Below, one piece after another: positions 8,226 through 16,427 of a DNA stretch of 64,000 bases. Under the pieces are notes generated by a model, which was not told where the DNA came from, ran no database searches, and saw only the letters and a list, made by a program, of their open reading frames with translations. Location: contig NZ_CP029495.1 of the NCBI RefSeq assembly GCF_003325475.1, positions 1,736,001-1,800,000 of the forward strand, read 5' to 3'. This stretch comes from Chromobacterium phragmitis. GTDB lineage: Bacteria > Pseudomonadota > Gammaproteobacteria > Burkholderiales > Chromobacteriaceae. The translations under genes and the position numbers were made by a program. Each line of letters opens with the position of its first letter. Position 1 is the first letter of the stretch.

Positions 8226-9519
8226 GCGGCAGGCGGATGGCCACCTTGAACGCGCCGTCCTCGTCGGTCAGCTCCAGCGCGCCGCCATGCTGTTTGACCA
8301 CGCGCGAGACGATGGCGAGGCCGAGGCCGCTGCCGCCGTCGGTGCCGCGGTGCTCGGCCAGCCGCTCGAACGGCGCCAGCGCGGTTTCGCGCAGCGCGGC
8401 GGGGATGCCGTCGCCGTGGTCGATCACGCTGAGCATCGCGTCGCCGCCCGCCTTTTCCAGCCGGATGATGGCCGGCGGCCGGCCGTAGCGCCGCGCGTTC
8501 TCCAGCAGATTGCTCAGCAGTCGCTCCAGCGCCAGCGCGTCGGCCTTGAGCTCGATTTCGTCGCGGATGTCCAGCTGCAGCGGCATGTCCTCGCGGCGGA
8601 AGCGCGCGGCCACGCTGGCGGCCAGGTCGGCCAGCGCCACCGGCTCCAGCCGGCTGGTTTCCTCGGCGCGGGCGAAGTCGATGAATTGGCGGACGATCCG
8701 CGACAGCTCGTCGATGTCGGACAGCATGTCGTGCTGATCGGTGCTGGCCTCCTGCATCTCCAGCGTCAGCTTCAGCCGGGTCAGCGGCGTACGCAAATCG
8801 TGCGACAGGCCGGCCAGCATCAGCCGCCGCTCGCGCGCGGCGTTGTCCAGCGCCAGCGCCATGCCGTTGAAGTTGTGCGCCAAGAGCTGCATCTCGCGCG
8901 GGCCGGTTTCCGCGATGGCCTGCGGCATCGAGCCGCCCGCCAGTTGGCGGCTGGCCTGCACCACCTGGCTGATCGGCCGCGTGATGCGCCAGGCCATCAG
9001 CGAGGCCAGCAGCGTGGCGAAGGCGGCGGCCAGCAAGGACGCCTGCAGCATCGGGTTCAGCATCCGGTCGCGGTAGCGGCCGAAGGGGATCACCAGCCAG
9101 TAGGGCTGGTCCAGCACATGGACATGCACCCACAGCTCGCTGTGGTCGGGCCGGCGCGCGTAGTGCGCCTGCACCGGCTCGTTCAGGTCGTGCGACAGCC
9201 GCTGCGCCAGCATCGCGCCTATCTTGGGCAAGTCTTCGCTGAACTGCTGGCCGCGGTCGGCGTTGAACGGCAGCAAGCTGGGCAGGCCGGGTCGGTTGTA
9301 GTTGTCGAGGAAGGCCTGTCGCTCCTCATCCACCATGCCGGTCATCGAGTCCTCGAGAAAGGACAGCGTGTCCAGCACCTGGATGTACAGCTGGCGCTCC
9401 AACAGCTTGTGGCGCTCGTTGTTGGCCAGCCAGATGGTGAACAGCTGGGTGGTGATCACCACGGTGACCACCAGCAGCGCCAGCCGGAAGAACAGCGAGC
9501 CTAGCAGCTTGCGTAACAA
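8185..9519 (-). CDS. envZ: Sensor histidine kinase EnvZ
   Basis: 444 aa inner-membrane kinase. TM1 is about 10-32, the periplasmic domain about 35-158, TM2 about 160-180, then HAMP (AWRITRPISQVVQASRQL), the DHp His box (LAGLSHDLRTPLTRLKL, about 240) and an ATPase domain with NLLENARRYG, DHGDGIP and GSGLGLAIV. The start is a TTG 3 bases beyond the ompR stop, preceded by GGGAG at good spacing; no in-frame ATG lies nearby. It follows ompR in the usual order, so OmpR is its partner. The signal is presumably osmolarity or envelope state, as in E. coli. Confidence 0.88.
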   Translation of the reverse strand: MLRKLLGSLFFRLALLVVTVVITTQLFTIWLANNERHKLLERQLYIQVLDTLSFLEDSMTGMVDEERQAFLDNYNRPGLPSLLPFNADRGQQFSEDLPKIGAMLAQRLSHDLNEPVQAHYARRPDHSELWVHVHVLDQPYWLVIPFGRYRDRMLNPMLQASLLAAAFATLLASLMAWRITRPISQVVQASRQLAGGSMPQAIAETGPREMQLLAHNFNGMALALDNAARERRLMLAGLSHDLRTPLTRLKLTLEMQEASTDQHDMLSDIDELSRIVRQFIDFARAEETSRLEPVALADLAASVAARFRREDMPLQLDIRDEIELKADALALERLLSNLLENARRYGRPPAIIRLEKAGGDAMLSVIDHGDGIPAALRETALAPFERLAEHRGTDGGSGLGLAIVSRVVKQHGGALELTDEDGAFKVAIRLPLNESAASSTSQPG

Positions 9520-9522
9520 GGC

Positions 9523-10254
9523 TTACTCCCTGGGCGAGCCGTCCGGCACGAACACGTAGCCGTAGCCCCACACCGTCTGGATGTAGCGCAGCTGGCCGTC
9601 GGCGTCGCCGTTTTCCAGCGCCTTGCGCAGGCGGGAGATGTGCACGTCTATGCTGCGGTCCAGCGATTCGCCGTTGCCCTTGCCCAGGGCCAGCTCCATC
9701 AACTGCTCGCGGGTCAGCGGGCGGCGCGGATGGCTGACCAGCACCGACAGCACCGCGAATTCGGCGCTGGTCAGCGACACCGGCTGGCCGGCGCGGCGCA
9801 GCTCGCGCTGGCCGAGGTTGAGCACGAATTCGCCGAACTCCACCACGTCGTCGGCGTTGTGCAGCGCGGCCAGCGCCGGCGTGGTGTGATGGCGGCGCAG
9901 CACCGACTGGATGCGGGCGGTCAGCTCGCGCGGGTTGAACGGCTTGGGCAGGTAATCGTCGGCGCCCATTTCCAGGCCCAGGATGCGGTCGATGTCCTCG
10001 CCGCGGGCGGTCAGCATGATCACCGGCAGCGATTCGCCCTGGGCCCGCAGCCGCCGCACCACCGCCAGTCCGTCCTCGCCAGGCATCATCACGTCCAGCA
10101 CGATCAGGTCGGGGCGGTTGCGCGCCAGCTTGCGGTCCAGGTCCTTGGGGTCGGGCAGCGTCTCCACGATGTAGCCCTGCTGGGTCAGGTAGCGGGTCAG
10201 CAGTTCGCGCAGCTTGGCATCGTCGTCGACGACCAGGATTTTATTGTGTTCCAT
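9523..10254 (-). CDS. ompR: OmpR response regulator
   Basis: 243 aa. The receiver domain is about 4-120 (acid pocket VVDDDAK, phospho-acceptor Asp in LIVLDVMMPG, ML-T-ARGED, YLPKPF). The winged-helix output domain is about 140-240. The C-terminal MERSIDV-like (LDRSIDVHISRLRKALE) and RYIQTVWGYGYVFVPDG match OmpR specifically rather than other PhoB-type regulators. It lies 3 bases upstream of envZ on the same strand. Confidence 0.93.
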   Translation of the reverse strand: MEHNKILVVDDDAKLRELLTRYLTQQGYIVETLPDPKDLDRKLARNRPDLIVLDVMMPGEDGLAVVRRLRAQGESLPVIMLTARGEDIDRILGLEMGADDYLPKPFNPRELTARIQSVLRRHHTTPALAALHNADDVVEFGEFVLNLGQRELRRAGQPVSLTSAEFAVLSVLVSHPRRPLTREQLMELALGKGNGESLDRSIDVHISRLRKALENGDADGQLRYIQTVWGYGYVFVPDGSPRE

Positions 10255-10601
10255 ATGCTGTTCCTTAGAGTTCCGGCTGCCAGCTTAGCGCGGCCTGGCG
10301 CGCGCTGGGGCGCCTTGTTTTTACAGATGTTAAGCCGCCACGTCGCGATACAGTCGTTAACAATTGTGACCTCTCCATTGACGTCCGAGCAAACGCTTGC
10401 GCTTAAGCTGGAACAAATGGCCGGCGCGAAAGTCGTTTCAGGTGGGAAATATGCAATATTTTCATGACGCTGGCCAAATCCGCCCCTGCCGGGTCACGGC
10501 CACCCTCGCCGCCGCTCCGTGTCCGCCACCTTGTCGCGCCTGCCTTTGACCGTCCCGAGCGGCGATGGCAGCGCGGTCGATAGACAGGATAGAATGTCGA
10601 C
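10255..10601. other. Intergenic region upstream of ompR and the small secreted-protein gene
   Basis: No convincing open frame. It should hold the divergent promoters for ompR and the gene at 10602. The half nearer ompR includes a more AT-rich stretch (about 10315-10470), and I could not fix a -35/-10 pair. Confidence 0.5.
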
Positions 10602-10940
10602 ATGAAACGATATCTGATCATGCTTGCGCTGGGCTGCCTGTCAGTCCCGCCGCTGGCGCAGGCGCAGCCGCAGCCGCCGCACGGTCCTGGCAGACATGCC
10701 GAGGGCCGGCCGTCGGCGCGCGCGTGCGGCGACGATCAGCCATGTCCCAACAGTCGGCGGCTGCGCAATCTGCGCCAGCGGGAGGCGGCTCGCAACGGCG
10801 ACATGGGTTTCGATCCGGTCCAGCATCAGTCCAACCGCCTGTTGCCGCCGCCGGACGGGCACGTCAAGTCAGTACCCAGCCGGCCTAATTTTTGGCAGGA
10901 TAAACGGCGGCAGGAGCAGTTGCAAAACCAATCCGATTGA
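10602..10940 (+). CDS. Small secreted protein of unknown function
   Basis: 112 aa with a signal peptide (MKRYLIMLALGCLSVPPLAQAQ, cleavage about residue 22). The mature part is basic, Pro- and Arg-rich and low in hydrophobics, with one Cys pair (ACGDDQPC) that could form a disulfide. I do not recognise a family. It is followed 30 bases later by another small exported protein. Confidence 0.6.
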   Translation: MKRYLIMLALGCLSVPPLAQAQPQPPHGPGRHAEGRPSARACGDDQPCPNSRRLRNLRQREAARNGDMGFDPVQHQSNRLLPPPDGHVKSVPSRPNFWQDKRRQEQLQNQSD

Positions 10941-10970
10941 TTCGTCGTCCGCTCGGGAAAGGACAAGGCA

Positions 10971-11369
10971 ATGAGGCAAGGGGGAAGGCTGGGCACTGGC
11001 GGGCGGACGGGAATGGCTCTGCTGCTGTGCGGTTTGTCCATGCTTCCGTTCGAGTCGCGCGGGGCGGCAGAGGATTGCGCGGAAGCGCTCGCGCCCCAGC
11101 GCTGCCAGGCCAATTTGCTGGGGTGGCGAAGTTGCCAGGATGTGGCCGATGGCAAGCGGCGGGATTGCTTGTCCCGCTACACGCCGCCGTTGAGTTGCCA
11201 GCGGCAGCGCGACGCCAAGCGCTGCGAGGCGCTGGTGGCGGCCCAGGCCTCTTGCGAGGGCATGCTGGGCGCGCAACGGCGCGTCTGCATAGACGAACGC
11301 CTGCCGGCGGAAGCTTGCGGCCGCGGGGCCGGATGCGAGCGGCCGCCTGGATTGCCGCTGGCCGAGTAG
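10971..11369 (+). CDS. Small Cys-rich exported protein of unknown function
   Basis: 132 aa. After an N-terminal hydrophobic segment (TGMALLLCGLSMLPF, possible signal peptide to about residue 32) the mature part holds ten cysteines. They fall in loosely repeated units of the kind C-x(n)-RC/KRC (DCAEALAPQRC, SCQRQRDAKRC, SCEGMLGAQRRVC). The even number suggests disulfides in the periplasm. No family is recognised. It is probably co-transcribed with the preceding small secreted protein. Confidence 0.6.
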   Translation: MRQGGRLGTGGRTGMALLLCGLSMLPFESRGAAEDCAEALAPQRCQANLLGWRSCQDVADGKRRDCLSRYTPPLSCQRQRDAKRCEALVAAQASCEGMLGAQRRVCIDERLPAEACGRGAGCERPPGLPLAE

Positions 11370-11375
11370 CCCGGC

Positions 11376-12350
11376 TCAGGGCCGCAGGATGATGGAGCCG
11401 GTGGTTTGCCGGGCTTCCAGATCGCGGTGCGCCCGGGCCGCTTCCGCCAGCGGATAGGCGCGCGACGGCGCGAGCTTGATCGTTCCGTCCCGCAGCCGGC
11501 TGAGCAACGCGCCGGATGAGGCCTCCAGCTCGGCGCGGGTGGCGATGTAGTCGCCCAGCCGGGGACGCGTCAGGAACAGCGAGCCGCGGCGGGTCAGCTC
11601 CAGCGGCGATACCGCCGGCACCGGGCCGGACGCGTTGCCGAACGTCACCATCACGCCGCGCGGGCCCAGGCTGTCCAGCGAAGCTTCAAACGTATCCTTG
11701 CCCACCGAATCGAATACCACCGGCACGCCCTTGCCGCCGGTGATCTCCCGCACCCTCAGCGCCACATTCTCCTCGCGATACAGGATCACGTGCGCCGCGC
11801 CCAGCGCGCGCGCGATCTCGGCCTTGGCCGGCGAGCCCACGGTGGCGATGACGTGGACGCCCATCGCCGACAGCCACTGCAGGGCGATCTGGCCGACGCC
11901 GCCGGCGGCGGCATGCCACAGCACGGTCTGGCCGGGCTGTACCGGAAAGACGCGCTGCACCAGGTATTCGACGGTCATTCCCTGCAGCATCGCGCAGGCG
12001 GCGGTGTCGTCGGAAACGCCTTCCGGCAGTTTGACCAGATGCTCGGCGGCGATCAACCGCTCGGTGGAGTAGGCTCCCAGCGGGCCGCTGGCGTAGGCGA
12101 CGCGGTCGCCCGGCCTCAGCCATGCCACGCCCTCCCCCACCGCCTCCACCACGCCGGCCGCCTCGCTGCCCAATCCGCTGGGCAAGCTCAATGGATACAG
12201 ACCGCTGCGATAGTAGGTATCGATGAAGTTGACGCCGATCGCGGCATGGCGAATCCGCGCCTGGCCGGGGCCGGGCTGGCCGACCTGGACATCCTGCAGG
12301 CGCAGCGTTTCCGGGCCGCCGGTTTCGGCGAAGACGATGGCTTGGCTCAT
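11376..12350 (-). CDS. qor: NADPH:quinone oxidoreductase (MDR family)
   Basis: 324 aa zinc-free medium-chain reductase. It has GVNFIDTYYRSGLYP (about 45), LGSEAAGVVEAVGEGV, the Rossmann segment WHAAAGGVGQIALQWL (about 145-160) and the C-terminal LEARQTTGSIIL typical of Qor. It reduces quinones with NADPH in the cytosol. The ATG at 12350 is chosen for the AAGGAAA site and the family's M-x-x-A-I start; the open frame extends further upstream without support. Confidence 0.88.
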   Translation of the reverse strand: MSQAIVFAETGGPETLRLQDVQVGQPGPGQARIRHAAIGVNFIDTYYRSGLYPLSLPSGLGSEAAGVVEAVGEGVAWLRPGDRVAYASGPLGAYSTERLIAAEHLVKLPEGVSDDTAACAMLQGMTVEYLVQRVFPVQPGQTVLWHAAAGGVGQIALQWLSAMGVHVIATVGSPAKAEIARALGAAHVILYREENVALRVREITGGKGVPVVFDSVGKDTFEASLDSLGPRGVMVTFGNASGPVPAVSPLELTRRGSLFLTRPRLGDYIATRAELEASSGALLSRLRDGTIKLAPSRAYPLAEAARAHRDLEARQTTGSIILRP

Positions 12351-12430
12351 GGCGTTTCCTTTGCGTTGTGAGATGGCCAGTCTGCGCCCGCGCGGGGACG
12401 CGCGGCAAGACGGTCCGCTTGAACGGCCCG

Positions 12431-13012
12431 TCAAGCGGGCGTGGACAGTTGTCGGCGCCCCCAGGCGACAACCTGCGGCAATACCTTGGGCCAGTTGTTC
12501 AGCCTGTGGTCATCGCCGTTGAATACAGTTTGCCGGCTATGGCGGTAATGAACGGCCGCTTCGCGCCAGTCCAGCGTTTCGTCGCGGCTGCCCAGCAGCA
12601 GCCAGTAGCGTCCGTTATCGGGCGCGTCGGTCTTCTGCGCCAGCAGCGCGCGCAAGTCGTCGTTTCCCAGCGTGTAAACCTCCCCGGTGTAAGGGTTGGT
12701 CTGTTCGCCGCGGAAGCGCTCCAGGTCCCGGTCCGGCCGCACCGCCGGGTTGATCAGCGCCGCGGGCAGGCCGTGGCGCTCGGCGAGGTGGGTGGCATAG
12801 AAGCCGCCCAGCGAGCTGCCGATCAGCAAGGCGTCGGCCGGCAAGCCGGACAGCAGCTGTTCGGCTTGCCGGATCGCCTCGGCCGGGTGCGGCGACAGCC
12901 GCGGACAATGCAGAGAAATGTCGGGCGCGTGTTCGCGCAGCCAGGCGGCGGTTTCGCCCGCCTTCAGCGATTGCGGTCCGGAATTGAAGCCATGTAGATA
13001 GACGATGTGCAT
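12431..13012 (-). CDS. yqiA: YqiA/YcfP-family alpha/beta-hydrolase (esterase)
   Basis: 193 aa from the ATG at 13012 (a TTG 12 bases upstream is possible). Seen: the N-terminal IVYLHGFNSGPQSLKA, the nucleophile elbow LLIGSSLGGFYATHLAE with Ser near 70, INPAVRP, and the C-terminal Asp/His pair (LLGSRDE, FNGDDHRLNNW). YqiA-type proteins hydrolyse short acyl esters; the physiological substrate is unknown. It stands alone on the minus strand. Confidence 0.85.
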   Translation of the reverse strand: MHIVYLHGFNSGPQSLKAGETAAWLREHAPDISLHCPRLSPHPAEAIRQAEQLLSGLPADALLIGSSLGGFYATHLAERHGLPAALINPAVRPDRDLERFRGEQTNPYTGEVYTLGNDDLRALLAQKTDAPDNGRYWLLLGSRDETLDWREAAVHYRHSRQTVFNGDDHRLNNWPKVLPQVVAWGRRQLSTPA

Positions 13013-13197
13013 GATGTCGGCCAATTGGTAGTTGTCTCGATGGTACGACGCCGGCCCAGCTTTGTCTCGATGGCAAGTGCTTAATTTCCTTGTAAATCTG
13101 GCGTAAAAGCCGGCAACCGAAATGATCGAGCCATTGTCATGCCAATGAGAGCGATGCTCAAATAGGCGGAAAATCCAATTACAAGAGGAGAAACCAC

Positions 13198-13605
13198 ATG
13201 ACCACCCTTCCGGTAAGCGGCCCCACCGTCGCCCCGCATTCGCTGGAGAGCCTGATCGTCGCCTGCGGCTATCTGCAGCACAGCGCGCTGCTGTTCGCCG
13301 AGGACATCAACGACGATCTGGCGCTGATTCGTTCCGGCTTTTGTCCGCGCCACCAGGTACAGCTGGACGCGCTGGGCGACATGCGGGTCAGCCAGGTTGT
13401 TCACGAGGAAGTGGACGCGCTGCTGCAGGACAGCCATACGCTGCGTTTCGCGCTGCACGAAATGCTGATGCAGTTTGGTCCCTCGGTCTGCAACGAAGCG
13501 CTGGCGCGCATCATACTGCAGGGCGTGCGCAGTCTGGGCGATTGGCATCAGGTGTGCCGTTCTTTGGCGGACCTGGGCCGCGGGCCGGTGAGGGCAGCCG
13601 CCTGA
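13198..13605 (+). CDS. Hypothetical protein
   Basis: 135 aa, not recognised. It has a strong ribosome site (AGAGGAG, 7 bases before the ATG) and codon use like its neighbours, which supports expression. It is mostly predicted helical and acidic in the middle, with no signal peptide or TM segment and three cysteines (IVACGY, GFCPRH, PSVCNE plus VCRS near the end). It lies just upstream of the ohrR/ohr locus but has its own start region; a role in peroxide response is only a possibility. Confidence 0.65.
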   Translation: MTTLPVSGPTVAPHSLESLIVACGYLQHSALLFAEDINDDLALIRSGFCPRHQVQLDALGDMRVSQVVHEEVDALLQDSHTLRFALHEMLMQFGPSVCNEALARIILQGVRSLGDWHQVCRSLADLGRGPVRAAA

Positions 13606-13675
13606 CGCCTTTTGCGCGCCAGCCAGTGGCGGGCGCGCCGCTGTTTTCTGCGGGCTGGAAATTAATAGCTTGCAA

Positions 13676-13695
13676 TTAAATAGTGCGCTATTTAA
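13676..13695. promoter_or_regulatory. OhrR operator upstream of ohrR
   Basis: The inverted repeat TTAAATAG / CTATTTAA has a TGCG centre and ends 10 bases before the ohrR start. It shares the AATAGTG/CTATTT core with the two palindromes before ohr, so OhrR autoregulation is expected. Confidence 0.7.
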
Positions 13696-13704
13696 TATGC
13701 GGAC

Positions 13705-14160
13705 ATGGAACGAGAAACACCCTGTCCGCAAGCGGACGACTTGCTCAAGCTGGACCAACAGCTGTGCTTCGCGCTGTATTCCGCGTCGCTGGCGATGAAC
13801 AAGACCTATCGAGACAGCCTGAAACCGCTGGGCATCACCTATCCGCAGTATCTGGTGTTGCTGGTGTTGTGGGAACAGGACGAGCGCTCGGTCTCCGACA
13901 TCGGCGACAAGTTGTACCTGGATTCGGCGACGCTGACCCCGTTGTTGAAGCGGATGGAGGCGGCTGGCTGGCTTGAGCGCAAACGCCTGCCGAGCGACGA
14001 ACGGGTAGTGATCGCGAGCCTGACCGAGGCGGGGCGAGGCTTGCGCGCCTTGGCGCAGGAGATTCCGGCGCAGTTGCTGTGCCGCAGCGGCTTGGCGGCG
14101 GGCGACATCGCCAAGCTGAGGCAGTCGCTGTGCGATTTGCGCGACCAGTTGCTGCAATGA
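13705..14160 (+). CDS. ohrR: Organic-hydroperoxide sensor OhrR (MarR family)
   Basis: 151 aa MarR-type repressor. It keeps the reactive cysteine in LDQQLCFALYSAS (Cys21) and a second cysteine near the C-terminus (LLCRSG, Cys126). These match the Cys22/Cys127 pair of the 2-Cys Xanthomonas OhrR, so inactivation by intersubunit disulfide is likely. The winged helix spans about 45-105 (GITYPQYLVLLVLW, LDSATLTPLLKRME, DERVVIASLTEAG). It lies directly upstream of its usual target ohr, with palindromic sites before both genes. Confidence 0.92.
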   Translation: MERETPCPQADDLLKLDQQLCFALYSASLAMNKTYRDSLKPLGITYPQYLVLLVLWEQDERSVSDIGDKLYLDSATLTPLLKRMEAAGWLERKRLPSDERVVIASLTEAGRGLRALAQEIPAQLLCRSGLAAGDIAKLRQSLCDLRDQLLQ

Positions 14161-14180
14161 ACCCATCCGAGTTTTGTTAA

Positions 14181-14213
14181 TTTAATAGTGCACTATTTAA
14201 TAGTGTACTATTT
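14181..14213. promoter_or_regulatory. Tandem OhrR operators before ohr
   Basis: Two adjoining palindromes: AATAGTGCACTATT (14184-14197, perfect) and AATAGT-GT-ACTATT (14199-14212), centres 15 bases apart. They resemble the site before ohrR and sit about 40-70 bases upstream of ohr, where a repressor would block its promoter. Confidence 0.7.
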
Positions 14214-14251
14214 CAACCGCGACGGCCAAGAGCCGATGAAGGAGAAGCAAG

Positions 14252-14680
14252 ATGAACCCACTGCAAAAAGTGTTGTACACCGCCGAGGCGACCGCCACCG
14301 GGGGCCGCGATGGCCAGGCCGCATCCAGCGACGGCGCGCTGAAAGCCAAGTTGAGCACCCCGCGCGAGCTGGGCGGCCTGGGCGGCGATGGCACCAATCC
14401 GGAGCAGTTGTTCGCCGCCGGTTATTCGGCCTGCTTCATCGGCGCGCTGAAAGTGGCCGCGCAGCAAACCGGCGTGCGTCTGCCGGCCGAGGTGTCGGTG
14501 ACCGGCAAAGTATCGATCGGGCCGATCGCCCACGGTTTCGGCATCGCCGCCAAGCTGGCGGTGTCGCTGCCGGGCATCGAGCGCGAGGCGGGGCTGAAGC
14601 TGATCGATGCCGCGCACGGCATTTGTCCCTACTCCAACGCCACCCGCGGCAACATCGAAGTGGAGCTCACGCTGGTTTAA
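14252..14680 (+). CDS. ohr: Organic hydroperoxide resistance protein Ohr
   Basis: 142 aa thiol peroxidase of the OsmC/Ohr family, reducing organic hydroperoxides in the cytosol, usually with lipoylated protein as reductant. The two catalytic cysteines are present: Cys61 in YSACFIGALK and Cys125 in GICPYSNATRGN. The N-terminal MNPLQKVLYTAEATATGGRD is the family start. Ribosome site AAGGAGA. It is under the tandem OhrR operators. Confidence 0.96.
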   Translation: MNPLQKVLYTAEATATGGRDGQAASSDGALKAKLSTPRELGGLGGDGTNPEQLFAAGYSACFIGALKVAAQQTGVRLPAEVSVTGKVSIGPIAHGFGIAAKLAVSLPGIEREAGLKLIDAAHGICPYSNATRGNIEVELTLV

Positions 14681-14804
14681 GCGCGGCTGACAGCCTGCCG
14701 ATGTTAGCGATTGCCGAATGCCGCTAGCCAAGGCTGGGCCGATTCGGCGAAACGGGCTGACTGGATGGCGGCCCGTTTCGATTGGTCAATGAATCGGATG
14801 GCGA

Positions 14805-16322
14805 TCAGCCCACGTTCTCGGATTGGCGGCTGGGCGATTGTTTGTTGCCGTACATCTTGCGGTCGGCCACCGCCAGCAGCTCGTCTATCAGCAGCCCATC
14901 CTCGGGATAGTAGGCGATGCCTATGCTGACGCCGACCAGCACGCGGTGATGGTCGACCTGGTAAGGCATCTGTATCGCCTGCTTCAGCCTCGCCGCCACC
15001 TTGTCCGCCTCGCGGTTGGACTCGATGTCCTCCATCAGGATCACGAATTCGTCGCCGCCGATGCGGGCGACGGTGTCCTCGTTGCGGACCACGTCGCGGA
15101 TGCGGGCGGCTATCAGCTGCAGCACCCGATCGCCGACCACGTGGCCGTAAGTGTCGTTGACCGGCTTGAAGCGATCCAGGTCCAGGAACAGCAACCCCAG
15201 CCGCTTGCCGCTGCGGTCCAGCCGGGTGATCGCGTGCTGCAACCGGTCGTAGAACAAGTTGCGGTTGGCCAGGCCGGTCAGCCTATCGTGGTTGGCCAGA
15301 TGGAACAGCTGCTGTTCGCGCTGGCGGCGGTTGTCGCTGCTGCGCACGAAACTGAAGCCAGCCAGTCCCAGTCCCAGTCCCAGAAGCAGCGACAGCGACA
15401 GCCATACCGCCCATTCGAACCAACCTATCTGCGCCCAACCTTGTTGCCAGCTCAGCGTCAGCCGCAACGGCTGGCTGGCGCCGCCCAGCAGCTGGCTGGT
15501 TTCCAGCCGCGGAAACAGCAGCTTCTCCAGCGCGCCGGGATGGGCGTCGCCCAGGCGCAGGGAGATGCCGGATTGGGGCTGCAGCGGATCGTCGCGATGG
15601 CGCAGGTTGATCTCCATGCCCGGAGGCAGCGCGATGTCGGTGGGCAGCAAAGAATCGGCGCGGATGAACAGCATCGCGAAATGCTGGGGCAGCAGTCCGA
15701 TCAACTGGTCGTTTTGATGGTCGTCGACGCTGCGCAGCAGCGCATAGCCGGGATCCCCTTGCGGCGGCAGCCGCAGTTGGCGGGACAAGGCGGTGCGCCC
15801 GCTGTTGATGTTCTCTTGCAAGGCTTCGCGCAGTTGCGGCTGTTGCCAGATGTCTCTTCCCACCAGCCGCAGGTTGGCCTGGGACGGCGGCTCGGCGCGG
15901 GTCAGGGGGAAGTAGGCCTCCTGTTTGGGCAGCGGGCGTTTTTCATCGAAGCCGCGCAATCGATATGCGAGTCCGTAGTCCAGCTGCAGCGCGTGGCTGT
16001 AAGTGGCGGCCTGGCCGGCAGGCACGCGCTCGACGCGAGCCAGCGAGGTGATCTGGGGATAGCGGCGCAGCAGCTGGGAAACGAAGGGATGATTCTGGCG
16101 GCCGTCGCCGCGGTGATCGACTGAGCTGAAGGTGGCGTAGCTGTCGAGAATGGTTTCATTGGTGAGCAGACGCTGCTTGAGCTGCTCGGTCAACTGCTGC
16201 AACTGGCTGTTGAATTGCTGTTCTGCGCCCAGCAGGGAGCGGCTGGCGATGGACAGCGCCGCCAGCGCGCTCAGTATCAGCCATAGGACAAGGCAGCCGG
16301 CATAGACCAGTCTTGCGTGCAT
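14805..16322 (-). CDS. Membrane diguanylate cyclase with periplasmic sensor domain
   Basis: 505 aa. TM1 is about 8-28, a periplasmic region about 30-305 resembles CHASE-type sensors (RRYPQITSLARVERVP), TM2 is about 308-332, then a GGDEF domain about 345-500. The active motif RIGGDEFVI is intact, and RNED five residues before it is an RxxD inhibitory site, so c-di-GMP synthesis with product feedback is expected. Nothing in the flanks names its signal. Confidence 0.9.
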   Translation of the reverse strand: MHARLVYAGCLVLWLILSALAALSIASRSLLGAEQQFNSQLQQLTEQLKQRLLTNETILDSYATFSSVDHRGDGRQNHPFVSQLLRRYPQITSLARVERVPAGQAATYSHALQLDYGLAYRLRGFDEKRPLPKQEAYFPLTRAEPPSQANLRLVGRDIWQQPQLREALQENINSGRTALSRQLRLPPQGDPGYALLRSVDDHQNDQLIGLLPQHFAMLFIRADSLLPTDIALPPGMEINLRHRDDPLQPQSGISLRLGDAHPGALEKLLFPRLETSQLLGGASQPLRLTLSWQQGWAQIGWFEWAVWLSLSLLLGLGLGLAGFSFVRSSDNRRQREQQLFHLANHDRLTGLANRNLFYDRLQHAITRLDRSGKRLGLLFLDLDRFKPVNDTYGHVVGDRVLQLIAARIRDVVRNEDTVARIGGDEFVILMEDIESNREADKVAARLKQAIQMPYQVDHHRVLVGVSIGIAYYPEDGLLIDELLAVADRKMYGNKQSPSRQSENVG

Positions 16323-16427
16323 GTTAAAACCATCGACATATATTCAGCAATGAACGATTCTATAAGAACGGCTGCCTATTTTTTAGCAATAAATCGGGTA
16401 AAGCCGGTTTTAAGTAATAGTACGTAA

